Below, in pieces: positions 1 through 7,479 of a stretch of 37,192 bases of DNA. The stretch covers positions 1-37,192 of the forward strand of contig JAAWCS010000064.1 in the NCBI GenBank assembly GCA_022793375.1. Reading direction: 5' to 3'. Made by a program: the position numbers and the translations under genes. Below the pieces are notes generated by a model. The model made no database searches. It was not told where the DNA came from and saw only the letters and a program-made list of their open reading frames with translations. Each line of letters opens with the position of its first letter. Position 1 is the first letter of the stretch. This DNA comes from Lachnospiraceae bacterium. GTDB taxonomy: Bacteria > Bacillota > Clostridia > Lachnospirales > Lachnospiraceae.

Positions 1-140
1 ACTCGTCAAATGCCGGTTCGTGCAAGCACGACCGTCACTTTCCTCGTTATTGTATCATCTCGACTATCGTCTCGATGGCGGCACTCGTCAAATGCCGGTT
101 CGTGCAAGCACGACCGTCACTTTCCTCGTTATTGTATCAT
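1..140 (-). repeat. Tandem pair of dispersed 82-bp leader-type repeats (family 1)
   Basis: Two direct copies with an 82-bp period: copy A (1-58, cut by the window edge) and copy B (56-140). They are identical over the 58 bases that can be compared. A third copy lies at 12139-12226. Read on the minus strand, each complete copy begins with an extended -10-like TGATACAAT, then an AGGAAA-GTG mini-ORF (MTVVLARTGI, stop). Three small hairpins follow: TCGTG/CACGA with a CTTG loop and flanking CGG/CCG, then CGGCA/TGCCG, then ATCG/CGAT. The pair lies downstream of the PLP-enzyme gene and points towards whatever minus-strand gene lies beyond base 1. Bases 141-203 have no gene and carry three imperfect TCGTATCATT-like words. 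Function is unknown; a transcribed 5' leader is the inference. Confidence 0.85.
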
Positions 141-203
141 ATTTCCCAAAAATTGTATAGTGTTTGTTTCGTATCATTCTCGTATCATTGAAACATCGTA
201 TCG

Positions 204-1517
204 TTAAAGCAATGGCAACTTCACAATCTCTTTTTCCGTCAGCTTCTGCAGCGACATCAAAATACCCAGCTTGGCGTGCTGCCAGGTAAGGCCGCCCTGG
301 AAAAAGGCCGTATAGGGAGGCCGCAGCGGCCCGTCGGCGGAAAGCTCGATCGAGGAGCCCTGCACAAAGGCGCCGGCCGCCATGATAACCTGCGAGTCAT
401 AGCCCGGCATATCCCAGGGAACCGGGGTCACATAGCTGTCCACCGGCGCGGCCGCCTGGATACCTTCGCAAAACGCGCACAGTGCCTGCGGACTCTTTAG
501 CTCGACCGCCTGGATAATATCGTGCCGGCTCTCAGAACCGTTCGGAATGACCCGGTATCCCAGGCGTTCATACAGGTTAGCCGCAAAGATCGCGCCCTTT
601 AGAGCGCCGGCCGTCACCGTCGGCGCCAGGAAAAAGCCCTGGTACAGGTCACGATTGACTCCCAGGCTGGCCCCCACCTCTTTGCCAAGCCCCGGGGAGC
701 TGAGACGGCGGGCACAGCGCTCGACCAGGTGCTCCCGGCCGGCAATGTAACCTCCGCAGGGCGCGAGGCCGCCGCCCGGGTTTTTAATCAGCGAACCGAC
801 AATCAGGTCCGCCCCGACCTCGGTCGGCTCCTTTTCCTCGACAAATTCCCCGTAGCAGTTGTCCACCATGCAGATAAGGTCCGGCTTGCACTGTTTCAAA
901 AAGGCGATCAGTTCGCCGATGCGGGCCACCGAGAGCGTCGGCCGGGACGCATAGCCTTTCGAGCGCTGGATCGTCGCCATCTTGGTGCGCGGCCCGATCG
1001 CCGCCCGGATCGCTTCGTAGTCAAACCCGCCGTCCGGCAGCAGCTCCGCCTGGGCATAGGTAACGCCGTACTCGGCCAGGCTGCCCGTCGACGGCCGGAT
1101 GCCGATCACCTCCTCCAGCGTGTCATACGGCTTTCCGACCGGCGAAAACAGCTCGTCCCCCGGCAGAAGGTTTGCCGAGAGCGCCAGATACAATGCCTGC
1201 GTGCCGCAGATGATCTGCGGACGCACCAAAGCCGCCTCGGCGTCAAAGGCGTCGGCATAGACCGCTTCCAGCGTATCGCGCCCGTCGTCGTTATACCCGT
1301 AACCGCTTGACGCGGCAAAATGCTCTGCGCAGACCCGGTTTTTCTGCATGGCCCGCAGCACTTTCAGCTGATTGTACTCGGCCGTGCGGTCAATCTGTGA
1401 AAACCGCTCAGCCAGTTTTGTTTCCACCTGCCGGCCGTAGTCGATCACCGGGCCGCTCAGCCCCAGCTCCCGATACATTGTCTCTAGCAGCGATCCTTGT
1501 TCCTTATCGTCCCTCAT
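204..1517 (-). CDS. ynbB: Methionine gamma-lyase family PLP enzyme (YnbB/aluminium-resistance type)
   Basis: The 437-residue protein matches the YnbB-like branch of the Cys/Met-metabolism PLP-dependent enzymes (fold type I), long annotated as aluminium resistance protein or methionine gamma-lyase family protein. The substrate of this branch is not well established, so gamma-lyase activity is a family name rather than a proven reaction. Visible features are an N-terminal SGYGYNDDGRD segment (about 71-81), the DNCYGEF segment (219-225) that would contact the cofactor, and GSLIKNPGGG, in which Lys245 is the likely Schiff-base lysine. The length is normal. The start overlaps the end of miaA by 14 nt, so the two are probably translationally coupled; the same miaA-ynbB neighbourhood is familiar in Firmicutes. 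The protein should be cytoplasmic. It is the last gene of the NUDIX-M32-miaA-ynbB run. Confidence 0.9.
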   Translation of the reverse strand: MRDDKEQGSLLETMYRELGLSGPVIDYGRQVETKLAERFSQIDRTAEYNQLKVLRAMQKNRVCAEHFAASSGYGYNDDGRDTLEAVYADAFDAEAALVRPQIICGTQALYLALSANLLPGDELFSPVGKPYDTLEEVIGIRPSTGSLAEYGVTYAQAELLPDGGFDYEAIRAAIGPRTKMATIQRSKGYASRPTLSVARIGELIAFLKQCKPDLICMVDNCYGEFVEEKEPTEVGADLIVGSLIKNPGGGLAPCGGYIAGREHLVERCARRLSSPGLGKEVGASLGVNRDLYQGFFLAPTVTAGALKGAIFAANLYERLGYRVIPNGSESRHDIIQAVELKSPQALCAFCEGIQAAAPVDSYVTPVPWDMPGYDSQVIMAAGAFVQGSSIELSADGPLRPPYTAFFQGGLTWQHAKLGILMSLQKLTEKEIVKLPLL

Positions 1518-2463
1518 TCTTATCCGTAATCCTTTCTGTTTTCAGCCGCGCAAGCAGCTCGGCCAGCACCTGTGTTTCTTCTTTTGCATCCATTGAAAAA
1601 AAGACGGCCTCCGGCTCTCTGCGAAACCACGTCAGCTGCCGCTTGGCAAAATGACGCGTATCCCGCTTGATCGTATAGACGGCTTCTTCCCACGAAAGCC
1701 GGCCCTCAAGGTAATCGAGCATTTCTTTATAGCCCAGTCCCTGCATGGCCGTCATCTGCCTGGTGCATCCCATTTCTTTTAGCGTCTCTACTTCTTTTAA
1801 AAGCCCCTTTTGAAGCATCTGCTCCACGCGGCGGTCGATCCGTTCATAAAGCTCCACCCTCTCCCGGGTCAGCACCGCATAGAGAAAGCAATAGGGGCTT
1901 TTCCTGCGCCGCTGCTCTTCATTGTGGGCGGAAATCGGCGTGCCGGTCTGCTCATAAAATTCAAGCGCCCGGATCATGCGCTTGGTATTGTTTTTGTGAA
2001 TGGCCGCCGCCGAGGCCGGATCGATTTGCAAAAGCCGTTCGTAGAGGACTTGTCCCCCCTGCTCTTTCGCCAGTTTTTCCCATTTTTCCCGCACGCTCGT
2101 ATCCGCGTCGTTTTCCGTAAAATCGATATCATACAAGAGCGCCTGTATGTAAAAACCGGTGCCGCCGGCAACGATTGGGATATGCCCCCGCTCCCAGATT
2201 CCCGCGCAGGCCTGCTTAGCCAGCTGCTGAAAACGGACCACGTTAAATTCCTCCCAGGGCATCAGTACGTCGATCAGATGATGCGCGATTCCCTGCATCT
2301 CCTCGGGCCGTATTTTGGCCGAGCCGATATCCATATGGCGATAGACCTGCATCGAATCGGCGCTGACAATCTCCCCGCCAATCGCCCTGGCAAGCTTCAA
2401 AGACAGCGCCGTCTTTCCCGCGGCCGTAGGCCCTGTCAGAATCACAAGCGGTTTTTTTTCCAT
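1504..2463 (-). CDS. miaA: tRNA dimethylallyltransferase MiaA
   Basis: MiaA transfers a dimethylallyl group from DMAPP to N6 of A37 in tRNAs that read codons starting with U, the first step to (ms2)i6A. The 319-residue protein has the usual family length. It shows the P-loop GPTAAGKT (11-18), the SADSMQVYRHMDIGSAK block that binds substrate, and the Q-MTAMQGLGYKE region near residue 240. The ATG at 2463 follows a purine-rich GGGGGA at about 8 nt. The gene lies 82 nt downstream of the M32 carboxypeptidase with a hairpin in the gap, and its last 14 nt overlap the next gene. DMAPP comes from the MEP pathway, and ispH, whose product makes it, lies 14 kb away. Confidence 0.97.
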   Translation of the reverse strand: MEKKPLVILTGPTAAGKTALSLKLARAIGGEIVSADSMQVYRHMDIGSAKIRPEEMQGIAHHLIDVLMPWEEFNVVRFQQLAKQACAGIWERGHIPIVAGGTGFYIQALLYDIDFTENDADTSVREKWEKLAKEQGGQVLYERLLQIDPASAAAIHKNNTKRMIRALEFYEQTGTPISAHNEEQRRRKSPYCFLYAVLTRERVELYERIDRRVEQMLQKGLLKEVETLKEMGCTRQMTAMQGLGYKEMLDYLEGRLSWEEAVYTIKRDTRHFAKRQLTWFRREPEAVFFSMDAKEETQVLAELLARLKTERITDKNEGR

Positions 2464-2498
2464 CCTCCCCGTCCCCCATGTGTTTTATTGGAAAGGAA

Positions 2499-2529
2499 GG
2501 AGCTGCTGCAAGCCTTCTGCAGCGGCTCC
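2499..2529 (-). terminator. Hairpin between M32 carboxypeptidase and miaA, possible weak terminator
   Basis: A 12-bp stem with one mismatch (GGAGCTGCTGCA / TGCAGCGGCTCC) and a 7-nt loop. Read on the minus strand it follows the M32 stop by 17 nt, with a broken T-rich tail (TTCCTTTCC), so it may attenuate rather than stop miaA transcription. The arm sequence is the same word that ends the large palindrome at 23286-23385. Confidence 0.5.
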
Positions 2530-2545
2530 TCCTCTTTTGTCGTCT

Positions 2546-4048
2546 TTACATCTCTAATCCGTACAGCTTTGTGAATTTCCCGATCAGGTAATCGATATAG
2601 TACTGCGGGTTAAAGTCCTCTCCGGTCACCTCCTGCAGCAGCTGCCGGGTTTTCTTCACCTGGCCGAACCGATGGATCTTTTCCTTAAGCCAATCCCGGA
2701 TCGGGGCCAGGTCGCCGCTTCGCAGGCACTCCTCCACCGCCAGTTCCTGCTTCATCGCGTGATAAATCTGCGCGGCGAAGGCATTGCCAAGGGCATACGA
2801 AGGAAAGTAACCGAAGCTGCCCTGTGACCAGTGAATATCCTGCAGCACTCCTTCGCGGTCGTTTTGCGGCCGCACACCCAGATACGCTTCGTAGCGGTCG
2901 TTCCAGGCCCCGGGAAGCTCCTCTACCGAGAGATGGCCGTCGATCAGCTCTTTCTCCAGCTCATAGCGGATCATCACGTGCAGGCAGTAGGTCAGCTCGT
3001 CCGCTTCCGTGCGGATCAGGCTCGGCTGCGCTTTGTTAATCCAGCGGACGAAATCCTCCACTCCCACATCCTTTAGCTGCTGCGGGAAATATTCCTTCAG
3101 CTTAGGGTACACCGGTTCCCAGAAAGCCAGGCTGCGCCCCAGCATATTTTCCATAAAACGGGACTGGGACTCATGCATGCCGCAGGAGGCGCCGCCGCCG
3201 GCCGGCGTCTGTGTCAATTCATCGGCCACATTCATCTCATAAATCGCGTGGCCACCCTCGTGGATCGTCGAAAAGATCGCGTTCTCCACCGCCTGCTCAT
3301 GATAATGATTCGTGATGCGCACGTCGTGATTGTGAAGCTCGGTCGTAAACGGATGCTCGCTCTCGGCCATCACGCCCCTGTTAAAGTCAAAACCGATGTA
3401 TGCTGCCAGCCAGCGGTTGAATTCTTTCTGCTTGGCCAAATCAAAGCGCTGCCTGAGAGGACTCGTATCAAAGGAATCGTTTTTGGCCGCCGCCTTCTTT
3501 AAAAGCGGCACAATCTTTTCCTTCAGCAGGGCAAAAAACGGATCCAGCACCTCTTTTGTAAAACCTTCTTCGTATTCGTCCAGCTGGGCGTCGTAAAGGC
3601 TCTGTCCCTCTTTGCGGCGGTATGCGGCAAATTTTTTCACATAGCTAAGCATGTCCGAAAGGATCGGCGCAAAGGCGTCAAAGTCGTTCTCTTGCTTGGC
3701 CCGCGCCCACACCGTCGTTGCCTGGGCCTGTAATTCGCGAAAAGCGCGGTATTCCTCGGGCGGGATTTTTTCCAGATCCGAAAGGGTCTTGGAAAGCTCC
3801 CGCACGACGGCGGCCTGGGCCTGCGTTAAGTCGTCGGCTTTGGCCAGCGTTTGCAGCAGCCCTTTTACTTCTTCATTTACCAGGGCTTCAAAATACAGGG
3901 ACGACAACTGCCCCACCATGCGGGCAGTCATCTCCAGCGAATCCCGCGGCGCAATCGTTTCTGCGTCCCAGTCAAAAAGGGTGAGCGCGGTCTGCAGGGC
4001 GGTCATCTTCTCGATATGGCCCGCTAATTTCTCATAATCCTGATTCAT
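2546..4048 (-). CDS. M32 family metallocarboxypeptidase (thermostable carboxypeptidase 1 type)
   Basis: A zinc-dependent carboxypeptidase that removes C-terminal residues from peptides, presumably in the cytoplasm since no signal peptide is seen. At 500 residues it has full family length. All M32 signature motifs are visible: DVRIT (242-246), the zinc-binding HEGGH (263-267) with the HESQSRF third-ligand motif (Glu293), IRTEAD, and GVLQDIHWSQGSFGYFPSYALG near the C-terminus. The ATG at 4048 has GGAG at 8 nt, and the NUDIX stop codon ends only 3 nt upstream, so the two genes are co-transcribed and probably coupled. Confidence 0.96.
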   Translation of the reverse strand: MNQDYEKLAGHIEKMTALQTALTLFDWDAETIAPRDSLEMTARMVGQLSSLYFEALVNEEVKGLLQTLAKADDLTQAQAAVVRELSKTLSDLEKIPPEEYRAFRELQAQATTVWARAKQENDFDAFAPILSDMLSYVKKFAAYRRKEGQSLYDAQLDEYEEGFTKEVLDPFFALLKEKIVPLLKKAAAKNDSFDTSPLRQRFDLAKQKEFNRWLAAYIGFDFNRGVMAESEHPFTTELHNHDVRITNHYHEQAVENAIFSTIHEGGHAIYEMNVADELTQTPAGGGASCGMHESQSRFMENMLGRSLAFWEPVYPKLKEYFPQQLKDVGVEDFVRWINKAQPSLIRTEADELTYCLHVMIRYELEKELIDGHLSVEELPGAWNDRYEAYLGVRPQNDREGVLQDIHWSQGSFGYFPSYALGNAFAAQIYHAMKQELAVEECLRSGDLAPIRDWLKEKIHRFGQVKKTRQLLQEVTGEDFNPQYYIDYLIGKFTKLYGLEM

Positions 4049-4051
4049 CCT

Positions 4052-4495
4052 TCATTCTCCATTCCACTGATTGCGTTTCTTCAGCTCCTGATACTCGTTG
4101 TACGCTTTCTCCAAAATCTGCTTCTCATTCGCAAATTTCAGAAGATGATAAGCCTCATGGAACTTATAATATCCGGAATCCGTAAAAAATTCCTCTCTCT
4201 GCGGTTTGCTGTAATAGCTTGACCCCTGCATCAGATACCAGTGGACATCTTTTTCCACCGTATCCCTGGGTACGTTAAACGTATACTGGCTCTTCCCGAT
4301 ATACTTCATAATCCTGGCGTCGATGCCCGCTTCTTCCTTCACTTCCCGAAGCGCCGTGTCCTGATAATCTTCCCCGGCCTCCACCGTACCTTTGGGCAGC
4401 ACCCAGCCTTCGTATTTATTCTTATAGTTCTTATACAAAAGCAGGATTTTCCCACGAAAAATTACCACACCCCCGCAGCTCGTTGCTTCAATCAT
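4052..4495 (-). CDS. NUDIX hydrolase
   Basis: A 147-residue protein that hydrolyses a nucleoside diphosphate linked to another moiety; the substrate cannot be read from the sequence. The Nudix box is complete: Gly at the start of GTVEAGEDYQDTALREVKEE, then AGI, matching GX5EX7REUXEEXGU. The short N-terminal strand (SCGGVVIFRGKILLLY) is typical. The ATG at 4495 is chosen because AGGAGG sits exactly 8 nt upstream; a TTG two codons earlier would lie on top of that site. It is the first gene of the minus operon and has its own promoter at 4552-4580. Confidence 0.92.
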   Translation of the reverse strand: MIEATSCGGVVIFRGKILLLYKNYKNKYEGWVLPKGTVEAGEDYQDTALREVKEEAGIDARIMKYIGKSQYTFNVPRDTVEKDVHWYLMQGSSYYSKPQREEFFTDSGYYKFHEAYHLLKFANEKQILEKAYNEYQELKKRNQWNGE

Positions 4496-4551
4496 CTGCA
4501 ATTCCTCCTGAATTCGGTGTGTTTCAGCCCTTTTCCTAAGCCTTGTACACC

Positions 4552-4580
4552 AGTATAGCGCTTTTTGCGGGGTTAGGCAA
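4552..4580 (-). promoter_or_regulatory. Sigma-A-type promoter of the NUDIX-M32-miaA-ynbB operon
   Basis: On the minus strand, -35 TTGCCT (4575-4580), a 17-nt spacer and -10 TATACT (4552-4557). The predicted transcript starts about 50 nt before the NUDIX ATG. The site lies in the 89-bp gap after the PBP stop codon. Confidence 0.7.
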
Positions 4581-4584
4581 GAGC

Positions 4585-6087
4585 CTATCGGCCGAAATAT
4601 TCTTCAAATACCGCCGCTGCGACCGGAGCCGCCTGCGCGCTGCCGGTGCCGGCCCCCTCGAGGATCACGCTGACCGCGATGCAGTCCTCTCCTTCGCCGG
4701 CAAATCCGGTAAACCAGGCATGGGTCGTATCGGAACCGGTAACGTACTCCGCCGTCCCCGTCTTGCCGGCCGCCTCGTACTGTTCGGACCGCAGGGAACG
4801 GGCCGATCCCTTCTCAATGACGGCCCGCATCATCTGCCGCAAAATCTGCGTTTCCTCGCGGCTCATAACCGTAGCGCAGATCACCGGCTCAAACTGCGTA
4901 AGCAGCCGGCCGCCAAACCAGACGCTGTCCAGGATATAGGGCTGCATCATCACGCCGTCGTTGGCAATGGCTGCCGTAATCATCGTGCATAGAAGCGGCG
5001 TCATCTGTGTCTTTCCCTGACCGATCGCCGTCTGAGCCGTTGTCCAGGCGTTGCTGCCGACAGGCAGCGTAAAGCTGGCCGCTTTGCTGGCAATCTCTAA
5101 CGGCAGCTTCTGGTTGAGCATAAGCGCATCGCAGGTGGCGGAAAATTTTTCCTTGTCCAGAAGCTGGCCGATCTCCGCAAACGCCCCGTTGCAGGACTCG
5201 ATCAGCGCTTCCTCCAGCGTCACATGTCCGTGGGCCGTGCTGTCATAGCAGCGGATCTTGTAGCCGTCCCCCTCATTTACGCCGTGGCAGTCATACGAAA
5301 AATCCTGCCAGGTATCCGGGTATTCGCGGATGTATTCCAAGAGCGTGACGATCTTAAAGGTCGATCCCGGCGGATACAGGCCCTGCGCTGCCCGGTTGAG
5401 CAAATTGGCCTCATGGTTGTCCTCTGCCGTTAAGTCTTCCCATTGTTCGGCAATAATATTAGGGTCAAAGGCCGGATTGGAGACCATGGCAAGAATTTTT
5501 CCGGTCGAAGCCTGCAGCACCACGACCGCGCCCTTGCGCCCGTCCATGGCTTCGCAGGCCGCCAGCTGCAAATCAAGATCAATCGTCGTGCGCACGTCAT
5601 CGCCGATATTTTTCTCCTCGATCACGTCGTTGACAAATTGAGTCCAGGCGCTTTCATGGGAGCTGAGAAGATAAAAATTAGCCAGCGATTCGATCCCTGT
5701 TTTGCCCTGTCCTACGTAGCCCGTGGTATGGGCCAGTTTTTCTCCATACGGATAATAACGTCTCTCCGAGCCGTCCGCCTCGGTCACCGTCTCGGCCAGA
5801 ACCGTGCCGTCGCTGCTTAAAATACGCCCGCGGACCGTGCGGTTTATGAGACTTTCCACGCGTTTGTTGTAGGTATTGTTTACGACTGCTTCGCTCCTGC
5901 GGACCTGAAACCAGACAAAATATCCGACAAATGCCGCAAAGACAAACAAAAACAGATAGGCAAAGGTCAAAATCTCCCGGTTCATCCGCCTGCCGGATGC
6001 CGACGGCTTCTTAACCGCCGGCTCCCGGCCGCAAGCCGCGGTTTGTTCCGCCTGTCCTTCCCGCTTTTTTGTCTGCATCCCGCTCAT
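4585..6087 (-). CDS. Class B penicillin-binding protein (FtsI/PbpA-like transpeptidase)
   Basis: A membrane-anchored D,D-transpeptidase that cross-links peptidoglycan, the expected partner of the SEDS protein encoded just upstream. One N-terminal transmembrane helix (ILTFAYLFLFVFAAFVGYFV) is followed by a short dimerisation/linker region and the transpeptidase domain. Its catalytic motifs are STFK (about 242-245), SCN in ESCNGAF, and KTGTAE near the C-terminus. The start is uncertain. The ATG at 6087 has AGGA at 8 nt and gives 500 residues. A TTG at 6165 also has a GAGGA site and would add 26 residues. The ATG at 5985 (MNREIL) matches the usual family N-terminus and avoids overlap but has a poor ribosome site. 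The first two choices overlap ftsW out of frame. It lacks the large PASTA or pedestal extensions of PBP1/2x types. Confidence 0.93.
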   Translation of the reverse strand: MSGMQTKKREGQAEQTAACGREPAVKKPSASGRRMNREILTFAYLFLFVFAAFVGYFVWFQVRRSEAVVNNTYNKRVESLINRTVRGRILSSDGTVLAETVTEADGSERRYYPYGEKLAHTTGYVGQGKTGIESLANFYLLSSHESAWTQFVNDVIEEKNIGDDVRTTIDLDLQLAACEAMDGRKGAVVVLQASTGKILAMVSNPAFDPNIIAEQWEDLTAEDNHEANLLNRAAQGLYPPGSTFKIVTLLEYIREYPDTWQDFSYDCHGVNEGDGYKIRCYDSTAHGHVTLEEALIESCNGAFAEIGQLLDKEKFSATCDALMLNQKLPLEIASKAASFTLPVGSNAWTTAQTAIGQGKTQMTPLLCTMITAAIANDGVMMQPYILDSVWFGGRLLTQFEPVICATVMSREETQILRQMMRAVIEKGSARSLRSEQYEAAGKTGTAEYVTGSDTTHAWFTGFAGEGEDCIAVSVILEGAGTGSAQAAPVAAAVFEEYFGR

Positions 6088-7471
6088 GTCTGAGTTCCTG
6101 CGCCTGGACGGCTTCTGTCTTTCTGCTCTCTGTTTTTCTGGCTTCTGATTTTCTGATTTTTTCAACTTTCTTTTCCTCGTTCTGCTTCATCAGGATAAAG
6201 CCCTGGACAATACTGAACAATACAAAGGTACTCAGCACCGAACTGCCGCCGTAGCTTACAAGCGGCAGCGTCACGCCGGTCATGGGGATAAACTTAGTCA
6301 CACCACCGATATTCAAAAGAATCTGCACCGCCACCACACAAGCAAGGCCAAAGCAGACAATCTTGTGGAAGGTCTCCGTCATCGAGGTCGCCGTCCACAA
6401 AAAATGCAGCAGACAGCTCAAATAAATCAAGAGCAGGCACAGGGCAAAGAGTCCGCCCCATTCCTCGCACACCGCGGAGAAGATAAAATCCTTTAAGACA
6501 ATCGGGATCGACCCCGGCATCCCCTTGTAGAGCCCTACGCCGAACCAGCCGCCGGCCCCGATCGCAAACAGGGACTGGGCGATCTGCCAGCCGCTGTCCG
6601 TAATATCGCTCCAGGGATCCAGCCAGGTCGTCACCCGCACCCGCACATGGGAGAACAGCCGGTATGCAAGGGTACAGGCGGCGGCCCCCAGTCCCATTCC
6701 GGCCAAAAAATACCAGCCGTTGCGCGTCGCCACATACAGCATAAAAATGTACGACAAAAACAAGATCAGCGCCCCGCCCAAATCACGGCAGCCCACCAGC
6801 ACCAGCACATGCATGGCCGCGACCGCCGTCGTAATGACGATCTGTTTAAAATCCGTGCTTTTTTGAAAACTGGCCGCCACAAAAAATACAAAGGAAAGCT
6901 TGACTAACTCGGTCAGCTGCATGGAGATATTGCCGATCGTGATCGACAGCTTGGCCCCGTATTCCGTCTGCGCCGTCAAAAAGGTGATACCCAGCGCCAC
7001 AATGCCGAACAACCCGAAGATCCAGCGCAGCCGGTAGATACGCACCCAATACTTCATGACCACCGGGACCAGGAGAGTCGCCCCGGCCGACATCCCGCCA
7101 ATCATAAACTGCGTCCAGGCTTTCTCCGGGCTTAGACGCGTCTGGATCACCAGACCGACCGTCAAAAGCATGCAGAGATGGTTTAAAAGCAGGAGCGACG
7201 CTTCCGGATAAAAAGCCCGGAACACCACCTGGTACACCACCAAAAACAAGACCTGCGAGCCGTAAAAAACCAGCATCAGCACATCGTTTGTCTGTTCAAA
7301 AATCACCAGATAGGAAAGCCCCTGGAACAAAAAAATCAAAAGCAGCTGCCACAGGGCCGTGATGTTTCGCCGGCTGTTTTTCTGTCTGGCATAGAGAAAG
7401 CTGGCATAGACATACAAAAGCATCAGCAGCAAAAACAAATATTTTGACAAATGTACAATTAAATAGCTCAA
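6011..7471 (-). CDS. ftsW: FtsW/RodA/SpoVE family SEDS glycosyltransferase
   Basis: SEDS proteins polymerise lipid II into glycan strands and pair with a class B PBP, here the next gene. The protein has about ten hydrophobic segments. The family signature near the C-terminus (GGVTKFIPMTGVTLPLVSYGGSS) and the catalytic-loop region SDITDSGWQIAQSLFAIGAGG are clear. The start is taken as TTG at 7471 (LSYLIVHLSK), preceded by AGGTG at 5 nt and lying just after the U32 stop. Upstream in-frame codons only shadow the U32 gene. This gives 486 residues. The C-terminal tail of about 50 residues is rich in Lys/Arg/Glu, unlike most relatives, and is encoded where the PBP gene may already have begun. Whether it acts in division, elongation or sporulation is not decidable here. 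Confidence 0.93.
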   Translation of the reverse strand: MSYLIVHLSKYLFLLLMLLYVYASFLYARQKNSRRNITALWQLLLIFLFQGLSYLVIFEQTNDVLMLVFYGSQVLFLVVYQVVFRAFYPEASLLLLNHLCMLLTVGLVIQTRLSPEKAWTQFMIGGMSAGATLLVPVVMKYWVRIYRLRWIFGLFGIVALGITFLTAQTEYGAKLSITIGNISMQLTELVKLSFVFFVAASFQKSTDFKQIVITTAVAAMHVLVLVGCRDLGGALILFLSYIFMLYVATRNGWYFLAGMGLGAAACTLAYRLFSHVRVRVTTWLDPWSDITDSGWQIAQSLFAIGAGGWFGVGLYKGMPGSIPIVLKDFIFSAVCEEWGGLFALCLLLIYLSCLLHFLWTATSMTETFHKIVCFGLACVVAVQILLNIGGVTKFIPMTGVTLPLVSYGGSSVLSTFVLFSIVQGFILMKQNEEKKVEKIRKSEARKTESRKTEAVQAQELRHERDADKKAGRTGGTNRGLRPGAGG

Positions 7472-7479
7472 ATTCTCAC

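Noticed and set aside
1..140. CRISPR array
   Set aside because: The repeats are 82 bp and directly abut with no spacers, and no cas genes are present.
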